Shown here: positions 55,141 through 64,000 of the stretch, piece after piece
Numbering within the stretch: position 1 is the first letter of the stretch
Layout of the letters: each line of letters starts with the position of its first letter
Assembly (NCBI RefSeq): GCF_016031635.1
Contig: NZ_JACEGD010000001.1
Span: 1 to 64,000, forward strand
Direction of reading: 5' to 3'
Source: Bradyrhizobium diversitatis
GTDB lineage: Bacteria > Pseudomonadota > Alphaproteobacteria > Rhizobiales > Xanthobacteraceae
DNA length: 64,000 bases
The notes under the pieces: model-generated
The model's database searches: none
The model's input: the letters and a program-made list of their open reading frames with translations, nothing else
What the model was told of the DNA's origin: nothing
Program-made: the position numbers and the translations under genes

Positions 55141-56193
55141 ATGGCGAAGACCATAGTCGATGTCGAGATGCTCGATGTGTTCAAGGCGGAGCTTGAACTT
55201 TGCAAAGTGAAGAAGGGGGAAGTGGTCGCGGTCCTGAGTGGCGGCGACGATCACCCGGAATATGCGCAGACCTTCATGCTTGCGGCGCAGAGCCTCGGCG
55301 CGACAACGTTTCATGTGAACGTGCCGAAATATGGCCAGCAGAAGATTGCGGGCGTTCAGGGGCGCCACGCGCTGACCGGAAATCAGCCCGCAATCGACAC
55401 GCTGAAGCGGGCCGATCTCGTGATTGACTTGCTCGGTCTCCTGTTCTCCGCCGAGCAGGCCGAAATCCAGGCCGCCGGGGCTCGGATCCTGCGCGTCATG
55501 GAGCCGTTCCATATCTTGAAGCAGATGTTCCCGACGGAAGATCTCCGCAGGCGGACGGAACTGTCGCGGACCATGCTGCAATCGGCCGAGACTATGCGGA
55601 TCACGTCACCCGGCGGCACCGACGTGACTTACGGCCTGAGCCAATATCCCGTGATCTCGGAATACGGTTACACCGACGAGCCCGGCCGCTGGGATCATTG
55701 GCCTTCGGGCTTTGCGTTCACGCAGGCGACCGATGGCGAGGTCAACGGAACCGTCGTCTTGATGCCGGGCGATATCCTCTGTGCTTTCAAGCGTTACGTT
55801 CAGTCACCCGTCACGCTAAAAATCGAGAAAGGTTACATCGTCGATATCCAGGGCGAGGGGCCCGACGCGCTGCTCATCAAGAAATATATCGACAGCTTCG
55901 GCGATCCCCGTGGCTGGGCGATCTCTCACATTGGCTGGGGATCGAACGAGCGGGCCAAGTGGCATCATATCGCCTCGACGTCACAGCTCGCGTCCGAGCA
56001 CATCATGAATGCGCTGTCCTTCTACGGCAATGTGTTGTTCTCGACCGGGCCGAATACCGAGCTTGGCGGCACGAACGATACACCTTGCCATCTCGATATC
56101 CCGCTCCAGGGCTGCAGTCTCTGGCTGGATGACATCCACGTTCTGGACCACGGCGAATTTGCACTTCCGGAGCTGAGGGCGCCTGGCCGATAG
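55141..56193 (+). CDS. nicX: 2,5-dihydroxypyridine 5,6-dioxygenase
   Basis: This non-heme Fe(II) ring-cleaving dioxygenase opens 2,5-dihydroxypyridine to N-formylmaleamate. It has 350 residues, the same length as the Pseudomonas putida enzyme. Expected metal ligands fall on H263, H317 and D319 (CHLDIPL), within two positions of those reported for NicX; E174 is also conserved in place. The fold is related to metallo-aminopeptidases. TAGGAGAG gives a strong ribosome binding site. It starts a transcript with the transporter genes and is the gene that most firmly defines the cluster. Confidence 0.9.
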   Translation: MAKTIVDVEMLDVFKAELELCKVKKGEVVAVLSGGDDHPEYAQTFMLAAQSLGATTFHVNVPKYGQQKIAGVQGRHALTGNQPAIDTLKRADLVIDLLGLLFSAEQAEIQAAGARILRVMEPFHILKQMFPTEDLRRRTELSRTMLQSAETMRITSPGGTDVTYGLSQYPVISEYGYTDEPGRWDHWPSGFAFTQATDGEVNGTVVLMPGDILCAFKRYVQSPVTLKIEKGYIVDIQGEGPDALLIKKYIDSFGDPRGWAISHIGWGSNERAKWHHIASTSQLASEHIMNALSFYGNVLFSTGPNTELGGTNDTPCHLDIPLQGCSLWLDDIHVLDHGEFALPELRAPGR

Positions 56194-56236
56194 CTTCCGA
56201 ACGTCACTTCCAAACCATTCAACAGGATCAATTACG

Positions 56237-57193
56237 ATGCGGATGTTACTCGCGACGACGATTGCAGCCGGGCTTTCCTGGGCCGGAGCGCCGGCATTGG
56301 CTTCGGACGACCCGTTTCCCACGAAGCCGATTACCCTGAGTGTCAATTATGGTGCAGGGGGCGGGTCCGATGCGATTGCCCGCGCCCTTGGTCGCGCTCT
56401 CGAAAAGTCGCTGAAGCAGCCGGTGGCCATCGAGAATACCGCCGGCGGCGCCGGTACGCGCGGCGTCACCGCCGTCGTAACGGCGCAGCCCGACGGCTAT
56501 CAAATCGGCGTCGCGACCAATAGCCCGATGACGATCGCCGTTCACACGGTCAAGGGACTGCCTTGGGGAGATCCGAGCACCTACGACATTCTCGGCGGTA
56601 TCGGCATCGTTTATAACACCATCTGCGTGCAGGCGGACTCGCCACTTCAGACGTTGGACGACGTGGTGAAGTTCGCAAAGGAAAATCCCGGCAAGCTCAA
56701 GGTCGCCAGCATCGCCGGCGGCATCAATCAATACACCTGGGATGCCTTTGCCAAAAAGGCGAACATCAATATCAGGTTTGTCCCCTATAGCGGCGATGCC
56801 GAAGGCGTCGCTTCGTTTCTCGGCAAGAACACGGAGCTTGCGGCGCTCACCTGGCCCGGACTCAAGGCCCAGATCGAGGTCGGAAAGGCGAGGCCGCTGG
56901 CCGTGTTCGGTCCACGACGCATGGAGTCGAACCCGGATGTCCCAACCTTCAAGGAGCTGGGCTACGATGTGGTCACTACCAGCGACTATGTCGTCTATGC
57001 GCCGAAAGGAATCCCGGAGTCGCGACGCGTCGTCCTGATCGAAGCCATCAAGCAGAGCATATCGGACCCCGAATTTAGACGCGTGCTGACCACTCAGAAC
57101 ATTCAGGTGAAGTTCACCGATGGCGAGGAGATGACCCGTCAGTTCACGGAGGTCTTCCGCGGCACCGCGCCAACTGCTCAGAGCGGAAAGTAG
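56237..57193 (+). CDS. tctC: Tripartite tricarboxylate transporter substrate-binding protein (TctC)
   Basis: This periplasmic receptor of 318 residues has a signal peptide ending near ALASDDP. The mature start FPTKPITLSVNYGAGGGSDAIARALGRAL and the NTAGGAGTRG segment are classical TctC/Bug features. Such receptors bind carboxylates, including aromatic ones, so nicotinate or another pyridine carboxylate is a reasonable ligand here. The gene follows nicX by 43 bases. Confidence 0.93.
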   Translation: MRMLLATTIAAGLSWAGAPALASDDPFPTKPITLSVNYGAGGGSDAIARALGRALEKSLKQPVAIENTAGGAGTRGVTAVVTAQPDGYQIGVATNSPMTIAVHTVKGLPWGDPSTYDILGGIGIVYNTICVQADSPLQTLDDVVKFAKENPGKLKVASIAGGINQYTWDAFAKKANINIRFVPYSGDAEGVASFLGKNTELAALTWPGLKAQIEVGKARPLAVFGPRRMESNPDVPTFKELGYDVVTTSDYVVYAPKGIPESRRVVLIEAIKQSISDPEFRRVLTTQNIQVKFTDGEEMTRQFTEVFRGTAPTAQSGK

Positions 57194-57199
57194 CTGGTG

Positions 57200-57697
57200 A
57201 TGGTCGAAGCGGCAATCGGCGTCGATGTACCGTCAGCACCGAAAATAGTGCGGTCGGCATCGCTGATCCTGACAGCCTTGGGGCTGTTCTATCTCCATCA
57301 AGCGTCGATGATGCCGCTAGGGGACCCGCCAGGAACGGGCATCGGCGCCGTTCCGCTTATGGTGGGCACTTGCTGGGTGGCCTTCGGTCTCTATGTGACC
57401 ATACGCAATCAGAGCGGATTGGTCGATAGCGGGCCATGGCCGAAGGGGCGGGCCGCCCTGCGTGCCCTCTATGCACTTCTCCTGTGCGTCGTTTACATCG
57501 TCGGGCTCCCTTTCCTTGGCATCTTTATCACCACCGGGGTCTTCCTCGTCCTCATGGCGCGCCTTGCTGGTGCGCCATCGACGAGCGCGCTCGTTGTCGC
57601 GGTCATGACGCCTATCGCGTTCTGGGTGATCTTCTCGTTGGGTCTGAAGGTATCGCTTCCATACGGGTCTCTTCTCGCTGCGGTTCTCGGGAGCTGA
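57200..57697 (+). CDS. tctB: Tripartite tricarboxylate transporter small membrane protein (TctB)
   Basis: This protein of 165 residues has four hydrophobic helices (about 20-37, 50-68, 93-120 and 128-150), the layout of TctB. It begins at ATG 57200 (GTG at 57197 possible) just after tctC and overlaps tctA at its stop. It helps the large permease TctA in sodium- or proton-driven uptake. Confidence 0.88.
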   Translation: MVEAAIGVDVPSAPKIVRSASLILTALGLFYLHQASMMPLGDPPGTGIGAVPLMVGTCWVAFGLYVTIRNQSGLVDSGPWPKGRAALRALYALLLCVVYIVGLPFLGIFITTGVFLVLMARLAGAPSTSALVVAVMTPIAFWVIFSLGLKVSLPYGSLLAAVLGS

Positions 57698-59208
57698 TGA
57701 TGGATTTGCTTGGTCAAATGGTCGGCGGGTTTGCCGTCGCCTTGCAGCCGGTCAACATCGGCGCGGCATTGCTGGGCGCGTTGGTCGGCACCGCGACTGG
57801 CGTGTTGCCCGGTCTCGGCGTGCTCGGCGCGATGGCGATTCTGATGCCGATCACCATCCATTTCTCGGCGGTCACAGGTCTCATCATGCTGGCCGGCATC
57901 TACTACGGCGCAATGTATGGCGGCTCGACGACGGCAATCCTGCTCAGGATTCCAGGTGAAGGCGGCTCGATCGTCACCACGATCGATGGCTACGAGTTCG
58001 CGCGAAAGGGGAGAGCCGGTGCTGCGTTGATGATTTGTGCAGTCGGATCGTTCATCGCCGGCACGATCAGCATCGTCGGGCTGAGCTTTTTCACCACCAT
58101 CCTCGCGGATGTGGCGTTGCGGTTCTCGTCGCCTGAATTTTGCCTGCTGGCGCTTCTCGGAGCTCTGACGCTGGTCCGGATCACGGGGAACGACCCGGCG
58201 CAGAACACGCTGATGCTGCTGGTCGGCGTTGCCTTGGCGACGATTGGTGTCGATGCGGTGAGTGGCGATACACGCTTCACGTTCGACACCAATTTCCTCG
58301 GATTAGGCTTCGATCTCGTGCCGATAACGCTTGGGCTGTACGGCCTGAGCGAGCTGTTTCATCTCCTCGCATCGCATACCGGATTCCCGCGTGCCGATAC
58401 GGTACGCCTGCGTGACATGATTCCGACACGCTCCGAATGGTCGCGCGCGTGGCCTGCGATCGTCCGAGGGTCGGGCATCGGCTTTCTCATCGGACTACTG
58501 CCGGGGCCCGGCTCGCTCACATCGACATTCGCTTCATACGGTGTCGAGAAGGCGATCGCCCGCACCCATCGTGATGAGTTCGGCAAGGGCGCCGTGGAGG
58601 GCTTTGCCGGTCCGGAAGCGGCGAACAATGCGGTGGCGACCTCTGCGCTGGTACCTGTTCTCAGTCTGGGCATTCCGTTCACGCCAAACGTGGCGTTGAT
58701 GCTGGGCGCGCTTATCGTACAAGGCATCCAACCTGGACCGCTGCTGCTGTCGCAACATCCCGACGTTGTATGGGGGCTCCTGGCCTCGATGTATATCGGA
58801 AACGTCGCGCTGCTCGCGTTGAACCTGCCGCTGGTCGGGTTATGGGTAAGGCTCCTGAGGGTACCGCAATATGCGCTGATCGGCTTCATTTTCGCCATCA
58901 GCTTTATTGGCGTCTACACGATGCGGAGCAGCTATTGGGACCTCTGCGTCCTGGTCGGCTTTGGGGCGATCGGTGCGATCCTGCGCCAGATCGGATTCGA
59001 CCTTGCGCCGCTCGTGCTCGGATTGGTGATCGGCCCGATCTTCGAGAAAGCGCTTCGGGAGACGCTCTTTCTCAGCGGCGGCGATCTGTCGATCTTCGTG
59101 ACCCGGCCGATCAGCGCGACATTGTCCGCACTGTGTGTCGTGGCGGTGGTTGGCCCAACCCTTGCCACGCTGTGGCGAAGAAGAGCCGCCGTTACAAAAC
59201 AGGTGTAG
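57697..59208 (+). CDS. tctA: Tripartite tricarboxylate transporter large permease (TctA)
   Basis: This polytopic permease of 503 residues has about 12 helices. Signatures are GTATGVLPGLG, YYGAMYGGSTTAILLRIPGE and the second repeat FLIGLLPGPGSLTSTFASYGVEK. The ATG at 57697 overlaps the tctB stop (TGATG). The frame is open upstream through tctB, but that part is shadow. It completes the tctCBA transporter of the nic cluster. Confidence 0.93.
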   Translation: MMDLLGQMVGGFAVALQPVNIGAALLGALVGTATGVLPGLGVLGAMAILMPITIHFSAVTGLIMLAGIYYGAMYGGSTTAILLRIPGEGGSIVTTIDGYEFARKGRAGAALMICAVGSFIAGTISIVGLSFFTTILADVALRFSSPEFCLLALLGALTLVRITGNDPAQNTLMLLVGVALATIGVDAVSGDTRFTFDTNFLGLGFDLVPITLGLYGLSELFHLLASHTGFPRADTVRLRDMIPTRSEWSRAWPAIVRGSGIGFLIGLLPGPGSLTSTFASYGVEKAIARTHRDEFGKGAVEGFAGPEAANNAVATSALVPVLSLGIPFTPNVALMLGALIVQGIQPGPLLLSQHPDVVWGLLASMYIGNVALLALNLPLVGLWVRLLRVPQYALIGFIFAISFIGVYTMRSSYWDLCVLVGFGAIGAILRQIGFDLAPLVLGLVIGPIFEKALRETLFLSGGDLSIFVTRPISATLSALCVVAVVGPTLATLWRRRAAVTKQV

Positions 59209-59282
59209 CGCGACATTCCCATTCCATCACTCGGCATTTTTTCACTCGGCATTGCCGGGGTGACGCTCCACGGAGAACATCA

Positions 59283-60935
59283 GTGCAATATGCAGGCGAG
59301 AAATTCTATCCAGAGGGTGTCCGCTGGGACGAACCGATCGCAGTCGGTCTCGTGCCGGCGTTGCTGGAGGAATCGGCGCGCAAATTCGGCGATCGCGCGG
59401 CGATTGAATTTCGCGATCGTCAGATCAGCTATCGGGAGCTGAACGCAAAGGTCGCACAGGCTGCAGCCGCTTATCTGCGAGACGGCCTCGCGCGCGGCAC
59501 CAGCATCGGGCTCTTTCTCGGCAACACGCCCGATCATCCGGTCAACTTCTTCGGTGCGCTCAAGGCCGGCGCACGCATTGTGCATCTCAGTCCGCTCGAC
59601 GGCGAGATCACGCTGAAGCACAAGCTGACCGATAGCGGCGCCCGTGTGGTCGTGACCAGCAACCTGTCGTCGATTTTCCCCCGAGCGCTCGAATTGCTCG
59701 ACGCCGGCATCATCGACCGCATCATCGTCTGCGAAGATGAGGCGTGGGGCGAGGCGGAGAATAAGCTGGCGTCCTACGACAAGCGGCCTGCGATCGTCAC
59801 CTACGCCGAATTCAACGCGGAGGCTCGGCTTCCCGCGGCCTGGCCGGCCGTTGAACTGGATGACGTGGCGCTGCTGCAGTATACCGGGGGGACGACCGGC
59901 TTGCCTAAAGGCGCGATGCTTACGCATCGCAATCTGACCGCCGCGGTCTCGATCCGGGAAGTCTGGACGCGATCATTCCGGGCGAAGCGGAATGTTGCCG
60001 AGCGCGTCATCTGTGCGCTTCCACTGTTCCATATCTATGCCTTGACGCTCATCCTGATGAAGCGGCTGCGTTACGGCGATCTGATTTCCCTGCATCAGCG
60101 TTTCGATCTCGAGGGAATCATGCGGGATATCGAGGTCAAGCGTGCGACGGTGTTTCCGGGCGTGCCGACCATGTGGATCGCCATCACCAGCCTGCCTGAT
60201 CTGGACCGCCGCGATCTGTCGTCGCTGGCCTATTGCAGTTCGGGCGGGGCGCCGCTTCCGGTCGAGGTCGGCGCGATCTTCGAGCGTAAGACCGGCCTCC
60301 GGCTGCGGAGCGGCTGGGGCATGACGGAAACCGCGTCGCCCGGCACGACGCATCCGTCGAACGGGCCGGACAAGCCCGGCTCGATCGGGCTGATGCTGCC
60401 CGGCATCGAGATCGACATCGTGGCGCATGACGACCCGCATCGCGTCTTGCCGGCTGGTGAGGTGGGCGAACTGCGCATCCGCGGGCCAAACGTAACGCGT
60501 GGCTATTGGAACCGGGACGAAGGGCGGTCCGAATGGTTCATCGGCGATCGCTTCCTCACCGGTGACATCGGCTACATGGATGCGGATGGTTGGTTCTATC
60601 TCGTCGATCGCAAGAAGGATCTCATCATCTCGGGTGGGTTCAACGTCTATCCGCAGCTGATCGAACAGGCGATCTACACCCACCCCGACGTCAAGGAGGT
60701 GCTGGTCGTCGGTATTCCCGATGAATATCGCGGAGAGGCTGCCAAGGCCTATATCACGCTCCGGCCGGACGCTGCGCGCTTCAGCATCGACCACCTGCGC
60801 GCCTTCCTGACCGGCAAGATCGGCAAGCACGAACTGCCGGCGGAGCTCGAGTTCATCGACGAACTGCCCCGCACCAATGTAGGCAAGCTGTCTCGGCAAG
60901 CGCTGCGCGATCAACTCTCATCTCGTCCTGCCTAA
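59283..60935 (+). CDS. AMP-dependent acyl/aryl-CoA ligase
   Basis: This adenylate-forming ligase of 550 residues has P-loop YTGGTTGLPKGAML, a SGWGMTETASPG segment and the hinge and catalytic lysine region DRKKDLIISGGFNVYP...NVGKLSRQAL. The GTG start at 59283 (VQYAGEKFYPEGV) is preceded by GGAGAAC; the upstream open frame is inside tctA. The acid it activates is unknown. It is followed by thiolase and fadB-like genes, so a beta-oxidation-like sequence is likely. Confidence 0.9.
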   Translation: MQYAGEKFYPEGVRWDEPIAVGLVPALLEESARKFGDRAAIEFRDRQISYRELNAKVAQAAAAYLRDGLARGTSIGLFLGNTPDHPVNFFGALKAGARIVHLSPLDGEITLKHKLTDSGARVVVTSNLSSIFPRALELLDAGIIDRIIVCEDEAWGEAENKLASYDKRPAIVTYAEFNAEARLPAAWPAVELDDVALLQYTGGTTGLPKGAMLTHRNLTAAVSIREVWTRSFRAKRNVAERVICALPLFHIYALTLILMKRLRYGDLISLHQRFDLEGIMRDIEVKRATVFPGVPTMWIAITSLPDLDRRDLSSLAYCSSGGAPLPVEVGAIFERKTGLRLRSGWGMTETASPGTTHPSNGPDKPGSIGLMLPGIEIDIVAHDDPHRVLPAGEVGELRIRGPNVTRGYWNRDEGRSEWFIGDRFLTGDIGYMDADGWFYLVDRKKDLIISGGFNVYPQLIEQAIYTHPDVKEVLVVGIPDEYRGEAAKAYITLRPDAARFSIDHLRAFLTGKIGKHELPAELEFIDELPRTNVGKLSRQALRDQLSSRPA

Positions 60936-60950
60936 ACTGGGAATCATTCT

Positions 60951-62135
60951 ATGGCTGATGCTGTTATCGTATCCACTGCGCGTACCCCGATCGGGAAGGC
61001 CTATCGCGGCGCGCTCAACAACACCGACGGTGCCACCCTGCTCGGTGAGGCGATCAAGGCGGCAGTGGCGCGGGCCGAGGTCGATCCTGGCGACATCGAA
61101 GACGTTGTCATGGGAGCCGCGATGCAGCAGGGCACGACCGGCGGCAATATCGCTCGCAAGGCGCTGTTGCGCGCAGGTCTGCCGGTATCGGTGTCGGGCA
61201 CGACGGTCGATCGCCTGTGTGCATCGGGACTGCAGGCCATCGCCATCGCCGCACGGTCGGTGATCCATGACGGTGTCCAGATCGCCGTCGGGGGTGGGGG
61301 CCAATCGATCAGCCTGGTGCAGAACGAGCACGCCAATACCTATCGTGCCGTCGATCCCGTGCTGATGGAGCTGAAGCCTGACGTCTATATGCCGATGCTC
61401 GACACCGCCGAGGTGGTTGCAAAACGTTATGCGATCTCGCGAGATCGTCAGGACGAATATTCCTTCGATAGCCAAATGCGGACCGCATCGGCCCAGACGA
61501 GCGGAAAGTTTGACGACGAGATCGTGCCGCTGTCGGTCACGATGTCGGTCAGCAACAAAGAGACAAAGGAAACCAGCCTGAAGGACGTCACGCTCGTTCA
61601 GGATGAGGGACCTCGTCCGGATACGACGCTGGAGGGGCTCGCCAAGCTGAGGCCTGTGCGCGACAGCGGCAGCATCACGGCCGGCAATGCCAGCCAGCTC
61701 TCGGACGGCGCGAGCGCGATGGTGATCATGAGCGACAAGGAAGCCGGCAAGCGTGGCTTGAAGCCGCTCGGCATTTTCCGGGGTTTCGTGTCGGCCGGCT
61801 GCGAGCCGGACGAAATGGGGATCGGTCCCATTTACGCCGTGCCGCGGCTCCTCGCGCGTCACGGTCTGCGCATCGACGACATCGACTTGTGGGAGCTGAA
61901 CGAAGCCTTCGCCGTTCAGGTGCTTTACTGCCGGGACAAGCTCGGAATTGATCCTGCCAGGCTGAACGTCAATGGTGGCGCCATTTCCATGGGCCATCCT
62001 TACGGGATGAGTGGCGCGCGGCTGGCCGGTCATCTTCTCATCGAGGGACGTCGCCGCAAGATCAAATATGGCGTCGCCACCATGTGCGTTGGTGGCGGCA
62101 TGGGAACCGCCGGCTTGTTCGAGATCATCCACTGA
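60951..62135 (+). CDS. Thiolase family protein (acetyl-CoA acyltransferase)
   Basis: This thiolase of 394 residues has nucleophile C90 (DRLCASGLQ), the GHPYGMSGAR histidine region and the second catalytic cysteine in TMCVGGGMG. It would cleave a 3-ketoacyl-CoA with CoA to give acetyl-CoA and a shortened acyl-CoA. It starts 15 bases after the ligase gene and is in the same operon as the bifunctional enzyme downstream. Confidence 0.93.
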   Translation: MADAVIVSTARTPIGKAYRGALNNTDGATLLGEAIKAAVARAEVDPGDIEDVVMGAAMQQGTTGGNIARKALLRAGLPVSVSGTTVDRLCASGLQAIAIAARSVIHDGVQIAVGGGGQSISLVQNEHANTYRAVDPVLMELKPDVYMPMLDTAEVVAKRYAISRDRQDEYSFDSQMRTASAQTSGKFDDEIVPLSVTMSVSNKETKETSLKDVTLVQDEGPRPDTTLEGLAKLRPVRDSGSITAGNASQLSDGASAMVIMSDKEAGKRGLKPLGIFRGFVSAGCEPDEMGIGPIYAVPRLLARHGLRIDDIDLWELNEAFAVQVLYCRDKLGIDPARLNVNGGAISMGHPYGMSGARLAGHLLIEGRRRKIKYGVATMCVGGGMGTAGLFEIIH

Positions 62136-62233
62136 TCCGAGCGCTGAGAAAATCGTGGCGGAGCGTGACCCGGTCGCCAGGACCGGGCTCCGATGCTTGC
62201 GCCTGTTGAGATTGTTCTGATGGGAGACTTGAA

Positions 62234-64000
62234 TTGAGCGACGCCGTCAAACTCGCGCTGGTCGATTATTGCGCGTTGATTATCATCGATGCGCCACCGG
62301 TGAACGCTCTGAGCGTGGCCGTACGCCGCGGCATCTTCGAGAGCGTCCAGGCCGCGAATGCGGATGCCGCGGTTCGGACCATCGTGATGACCTGCGCTGG
62401 CCGCACCTTCATTGCCGGTGCGGATATCACCGAATTCGGCAAGCCGCCGCAGCCGCCGGCCCTCAATGAGGTGATCACGGCTATTGAAAGCTGCAGCAAG
62501 CCGGTGATCGCGGCGATCCACGGCACAGCGCTTGGCGGCGGCCTTGAGCTCGCGCTCGGCTGTCACTTCCGCGTTGCCGTCAAGGATGCCAAGCTCGGCT
62601 TGCCCGAGGTCAAACTCGGCCTGCTGCCGGGCGCGGGCGGAACGCAGCGCCTGCCGCGGGCGGTCGGCCCGGAGTTCGGCGTCAGGATGATCGTCACCGG
62701 GGAGCCGATCGGCGCGCCTGAAGCGCTCGATCATGGCCTCATCGACGAGATCGTCGAGAGCCAGGCGGACGGCGCGATCGCATTCGCGAGGAAGCTCGTG
62801 GCGGAACAGCGCCCGCTGCTGCTGCTACGCAACGATGATTCCAAGCTCGTGGCGGCCAAGGCGGATCGTTCGCTTTTTGCCGCCGCTGCTGCAGCGGCCA
62901 CCAAGAAGAACCGTGGCCTGAATGCGCCGCTGGCCTGCGCGGAGGCGGTGAGCTGGACGCTGGATACGCCTTTTGACGAGGCGCTGAAGAAAGAGCGCGA
63001 GGCCTTTTTGAAGCTGGTCGCCGACGATCAGGCGAAGGCACAGCGCCATGCCTTCTTCGCTGAGCGGGAAGCGGTCAAGGTTCGAGACGTGGCGGACGGC
63101 GTGAAGCCGCGTCCGGTCGGGCGCGTCGCCATCATCGGCGCCGGCACCATGGGCGGTGGCATCGCTATGTCCTTCGCTAATGCGGGCATTCCGGTGACCC
63201 TGATCGAAACCGGGGAAGAACAACTGACACGCGGCCTCGGCACGATGCGGAAGAACTGGGACGCCACGGCGGCGCGCGGCGGCATCCCGGCGGATGAGCC
63301 GGCGAAGCGGATGGCGCTGATCGACGGCAAGGTCGGCCTCGAGAACGTCAGGGATGCCGACCTCGTCATCGAGGCCGTGTTCGAGACCATGGCGATCAAG
63401 AAAGCGGTCTTCACCGCCATCGACGCCAACGCTAGGCCCGGCGCGGTGCTGGCCACCAACACCTCCTATCTCGACATCAACGAGATCGCTGCGGTCACCC
63501 GCCGGCCGCAGGACGTGTTGGGCATGCATTTCTTCTCGCCGGCCAACATCATGAAGCTGTGCGAGGTCGTGCGCGCCAAACAAACCGCGCCCGATGCGCT
63601 GTTGACCGCAACGACGCTGGCCAAGCGCATCGGCAAGACGCCGGTCGTCGTCGGCGTCTGCCATGGCTTCGTGGGTAACCGTATGCTGGCCGTCCGCGGC
63701 CTGCAGGGAGAGGCCCTGCTCAAGAGCGGCGCGCTTCCGGAAGAGGTGGACGCGGTGCTTACGCGGTTCGGCTTTTCGATGGGGCCGTTCGCCATGGGCG
63801 ATCTCGCAGGTCTCGATATCGGCTGGCGTTCGCGTCAGGACCGCGGCATTCGCTGGGACATTGCCGATGCCATCTGCGAGGCCGGCCGTCTTGGGCAGAA
63901 GACTTCGAAGGGCTATTATCGATACGAGCCGGGGTCGCGTGCGCCGATTCCGGACCCCAAGGTCGAACAATTGATCGACGCGACGTGTAAGCGCCTCGGT
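62234..64000 (+). CDS. Bifunctional enoyl-CoA hydratase/3-hydroxyacyl-CoA dehydrogenase, partial at window end
   Basis: The frame runs from TTG at 62234 (GGGAG eight bases upstream) to the last base, 589 codons without a stop, so the 3' end is outside the window. The N-terminal crotonase domain has [15 protein letters not shown] and [20 protein letters not shown] with both catalytic glutamates. The dehydrogenase domain begins [21 protein letters not shown] and continues through [15 protein letters not shown]. This is the peroxisomal-type FadB/FadJ arrangement with hydratase first. With the ligase and thiolase it forms a complete beta-oxidation set apart from an acyl-CoA dehydrogenase, which is not seen here. 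Confidence 0.9.
   Translation, partial: MSDAVKLALVDYCALIIIDAPPVNALSVAVRRGIFESVQAANADAAVRTIVMTCAGRTFIAGADITEFGKPPQPPALNEVITAIESCSKPVIAAIHGTALGGGLELALGCHFRVAVKDAKLGLPEVKLGLLPGAGGTQRLPRAVGPEFGVRMIVTGEPIGAPEALDHGLIDEIVESQADGAIAFARKLVAEQRPLLLLRNDDSKLVAAKADRSLFAAAAAAATKKNRGLNAPLACAEAVSWTLDTPFDEALKKEREAFLKLVADDQAKAQRHAFFAEREAVKVRDVADGVKPRPVGRVAIIGAGTMGGGIAMSFANAGIPVTLIETGEEQLTRGLGTMRKNWDATAARGGIPADEPAKRMALIDGKVGLENVRDADLVIEAVFETMAIKKAVFTAIDANARPGAVLATNTSYLDINEIAAVTRRPQDVLGMHFFSPANIMKLCEVVRAKQTAPDALLTATTLAKRIGKTPVVVGVCHGFVGNRMLAVRGLQGEALLKSGALPEEVDAVLTRFGFSMGPFAMGDLAGLDIGWRSRQDRGIRWDIADAICEAGRLGQKTSKGYYRYEPGSRAPIPDPKVEQLIDATCKRLG

Noticed and set aside
1..64000. CRISPR array, rRNA operon or prophage genes
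   Set aside because: No regularly spaced direct repeats with unique spacers, no rRNA-like sequence and no phage structural genes were noticed anywhere in the window.

Overview
The window looks like a GC-rich alphaproteobacterial chromosome segment, most likely from the Bradyrhizobium/Rhodopseudomonas group. This is an inference from protein style, codon use and gene order; no search was run. It reads as part of an integrative and conjugative element (ICE) or genomic island. A conjugation module is followed by quorum-sensing genes and then a long, patchwork catabolic cargo with visible decay.

Layout. (1) 0-14.2 kb, plus strand: RlxS-type relaxase, TraG/VirD4 coupling protein, a ribbon-helix-helix protein, then a tightly overlapping trbBCDEJKLFGI operon (P-type type IV secretion) ending in a DUF2274 gene. 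(2) 14.2-18 kb, minus strand: a LysR regulator, a luxR-luxI pair with a candidate lux box between them, a ribB fragment and an Lrp/AsnC regulator. (3) 18.6-30 kb: a catabolic operon with a glyoxalase-fold protein, flavin reductase, complete branched-chain-type ABC transporter (livHMGF plus substrate-binding protein), two enoyl-CoA hydratase family proteins, a creatininase-family hydrolase, a luciferase-like monooxygenase and an acyl-CoA synthetase. It closes with a strong hairpin facing a convergent AraC regulator. (4) 31-45 kb: a dedicated pyruvate dehydrogenase operon (E1, E2, E3) divergent from the AraC gene, followed by the remains of a propionyl-CoA pathway: a deleted and fused pccB-pccA pseudogene, mutA split by an IS3-family element, an intact-looking mutB, and a truncated, frameshifted lpd fragment. 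(5) 45.8-59.2 kb: a nicotinate-type pyridine catabolic cluster with a CoxLMG/S-like molybdenum hydroxylase and NicC, NicF, NicD and NicX homologues. It also has two paralogous MarR repressors, a PaaI thioesterase and a TctCBA transporter. (6) 59.3-64 kb: acyl-CoA ligase, thiolase and a bifunctional enoyl-CoA hydratase/3-hydroxyacyl-CoA dehydrogenase that runs off the window.

How the genes fit together. The likely nicotinate route is hydroxylation to 6-hydroxynicotinate (Mo-hydroxylase), decarboxylating hydroxylation to 2,5-dihydroxypyridine (NicC), ring cleavage (NicX), deformylation (NicD) and deamidation to maleate (NicF). No maleate isomerase (NicE) is visible. The two divergent nic promoter regions share an identical 18-base sequence that sits on a plausible -35 element, which is good evidence of common MarR control. 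The second catabolic operon is less clear: transporter, two-component flavin monooxygenase, CoA ligase, hydratases, PDH and propionyl-CoA genes suggest breakdown of an unknown acid to pyruvate and acyl-CoA units. The IS insertion in mutA can be reversed on paper: removing the element and one copy of its 3-base target duplication restores the complete reading frame.
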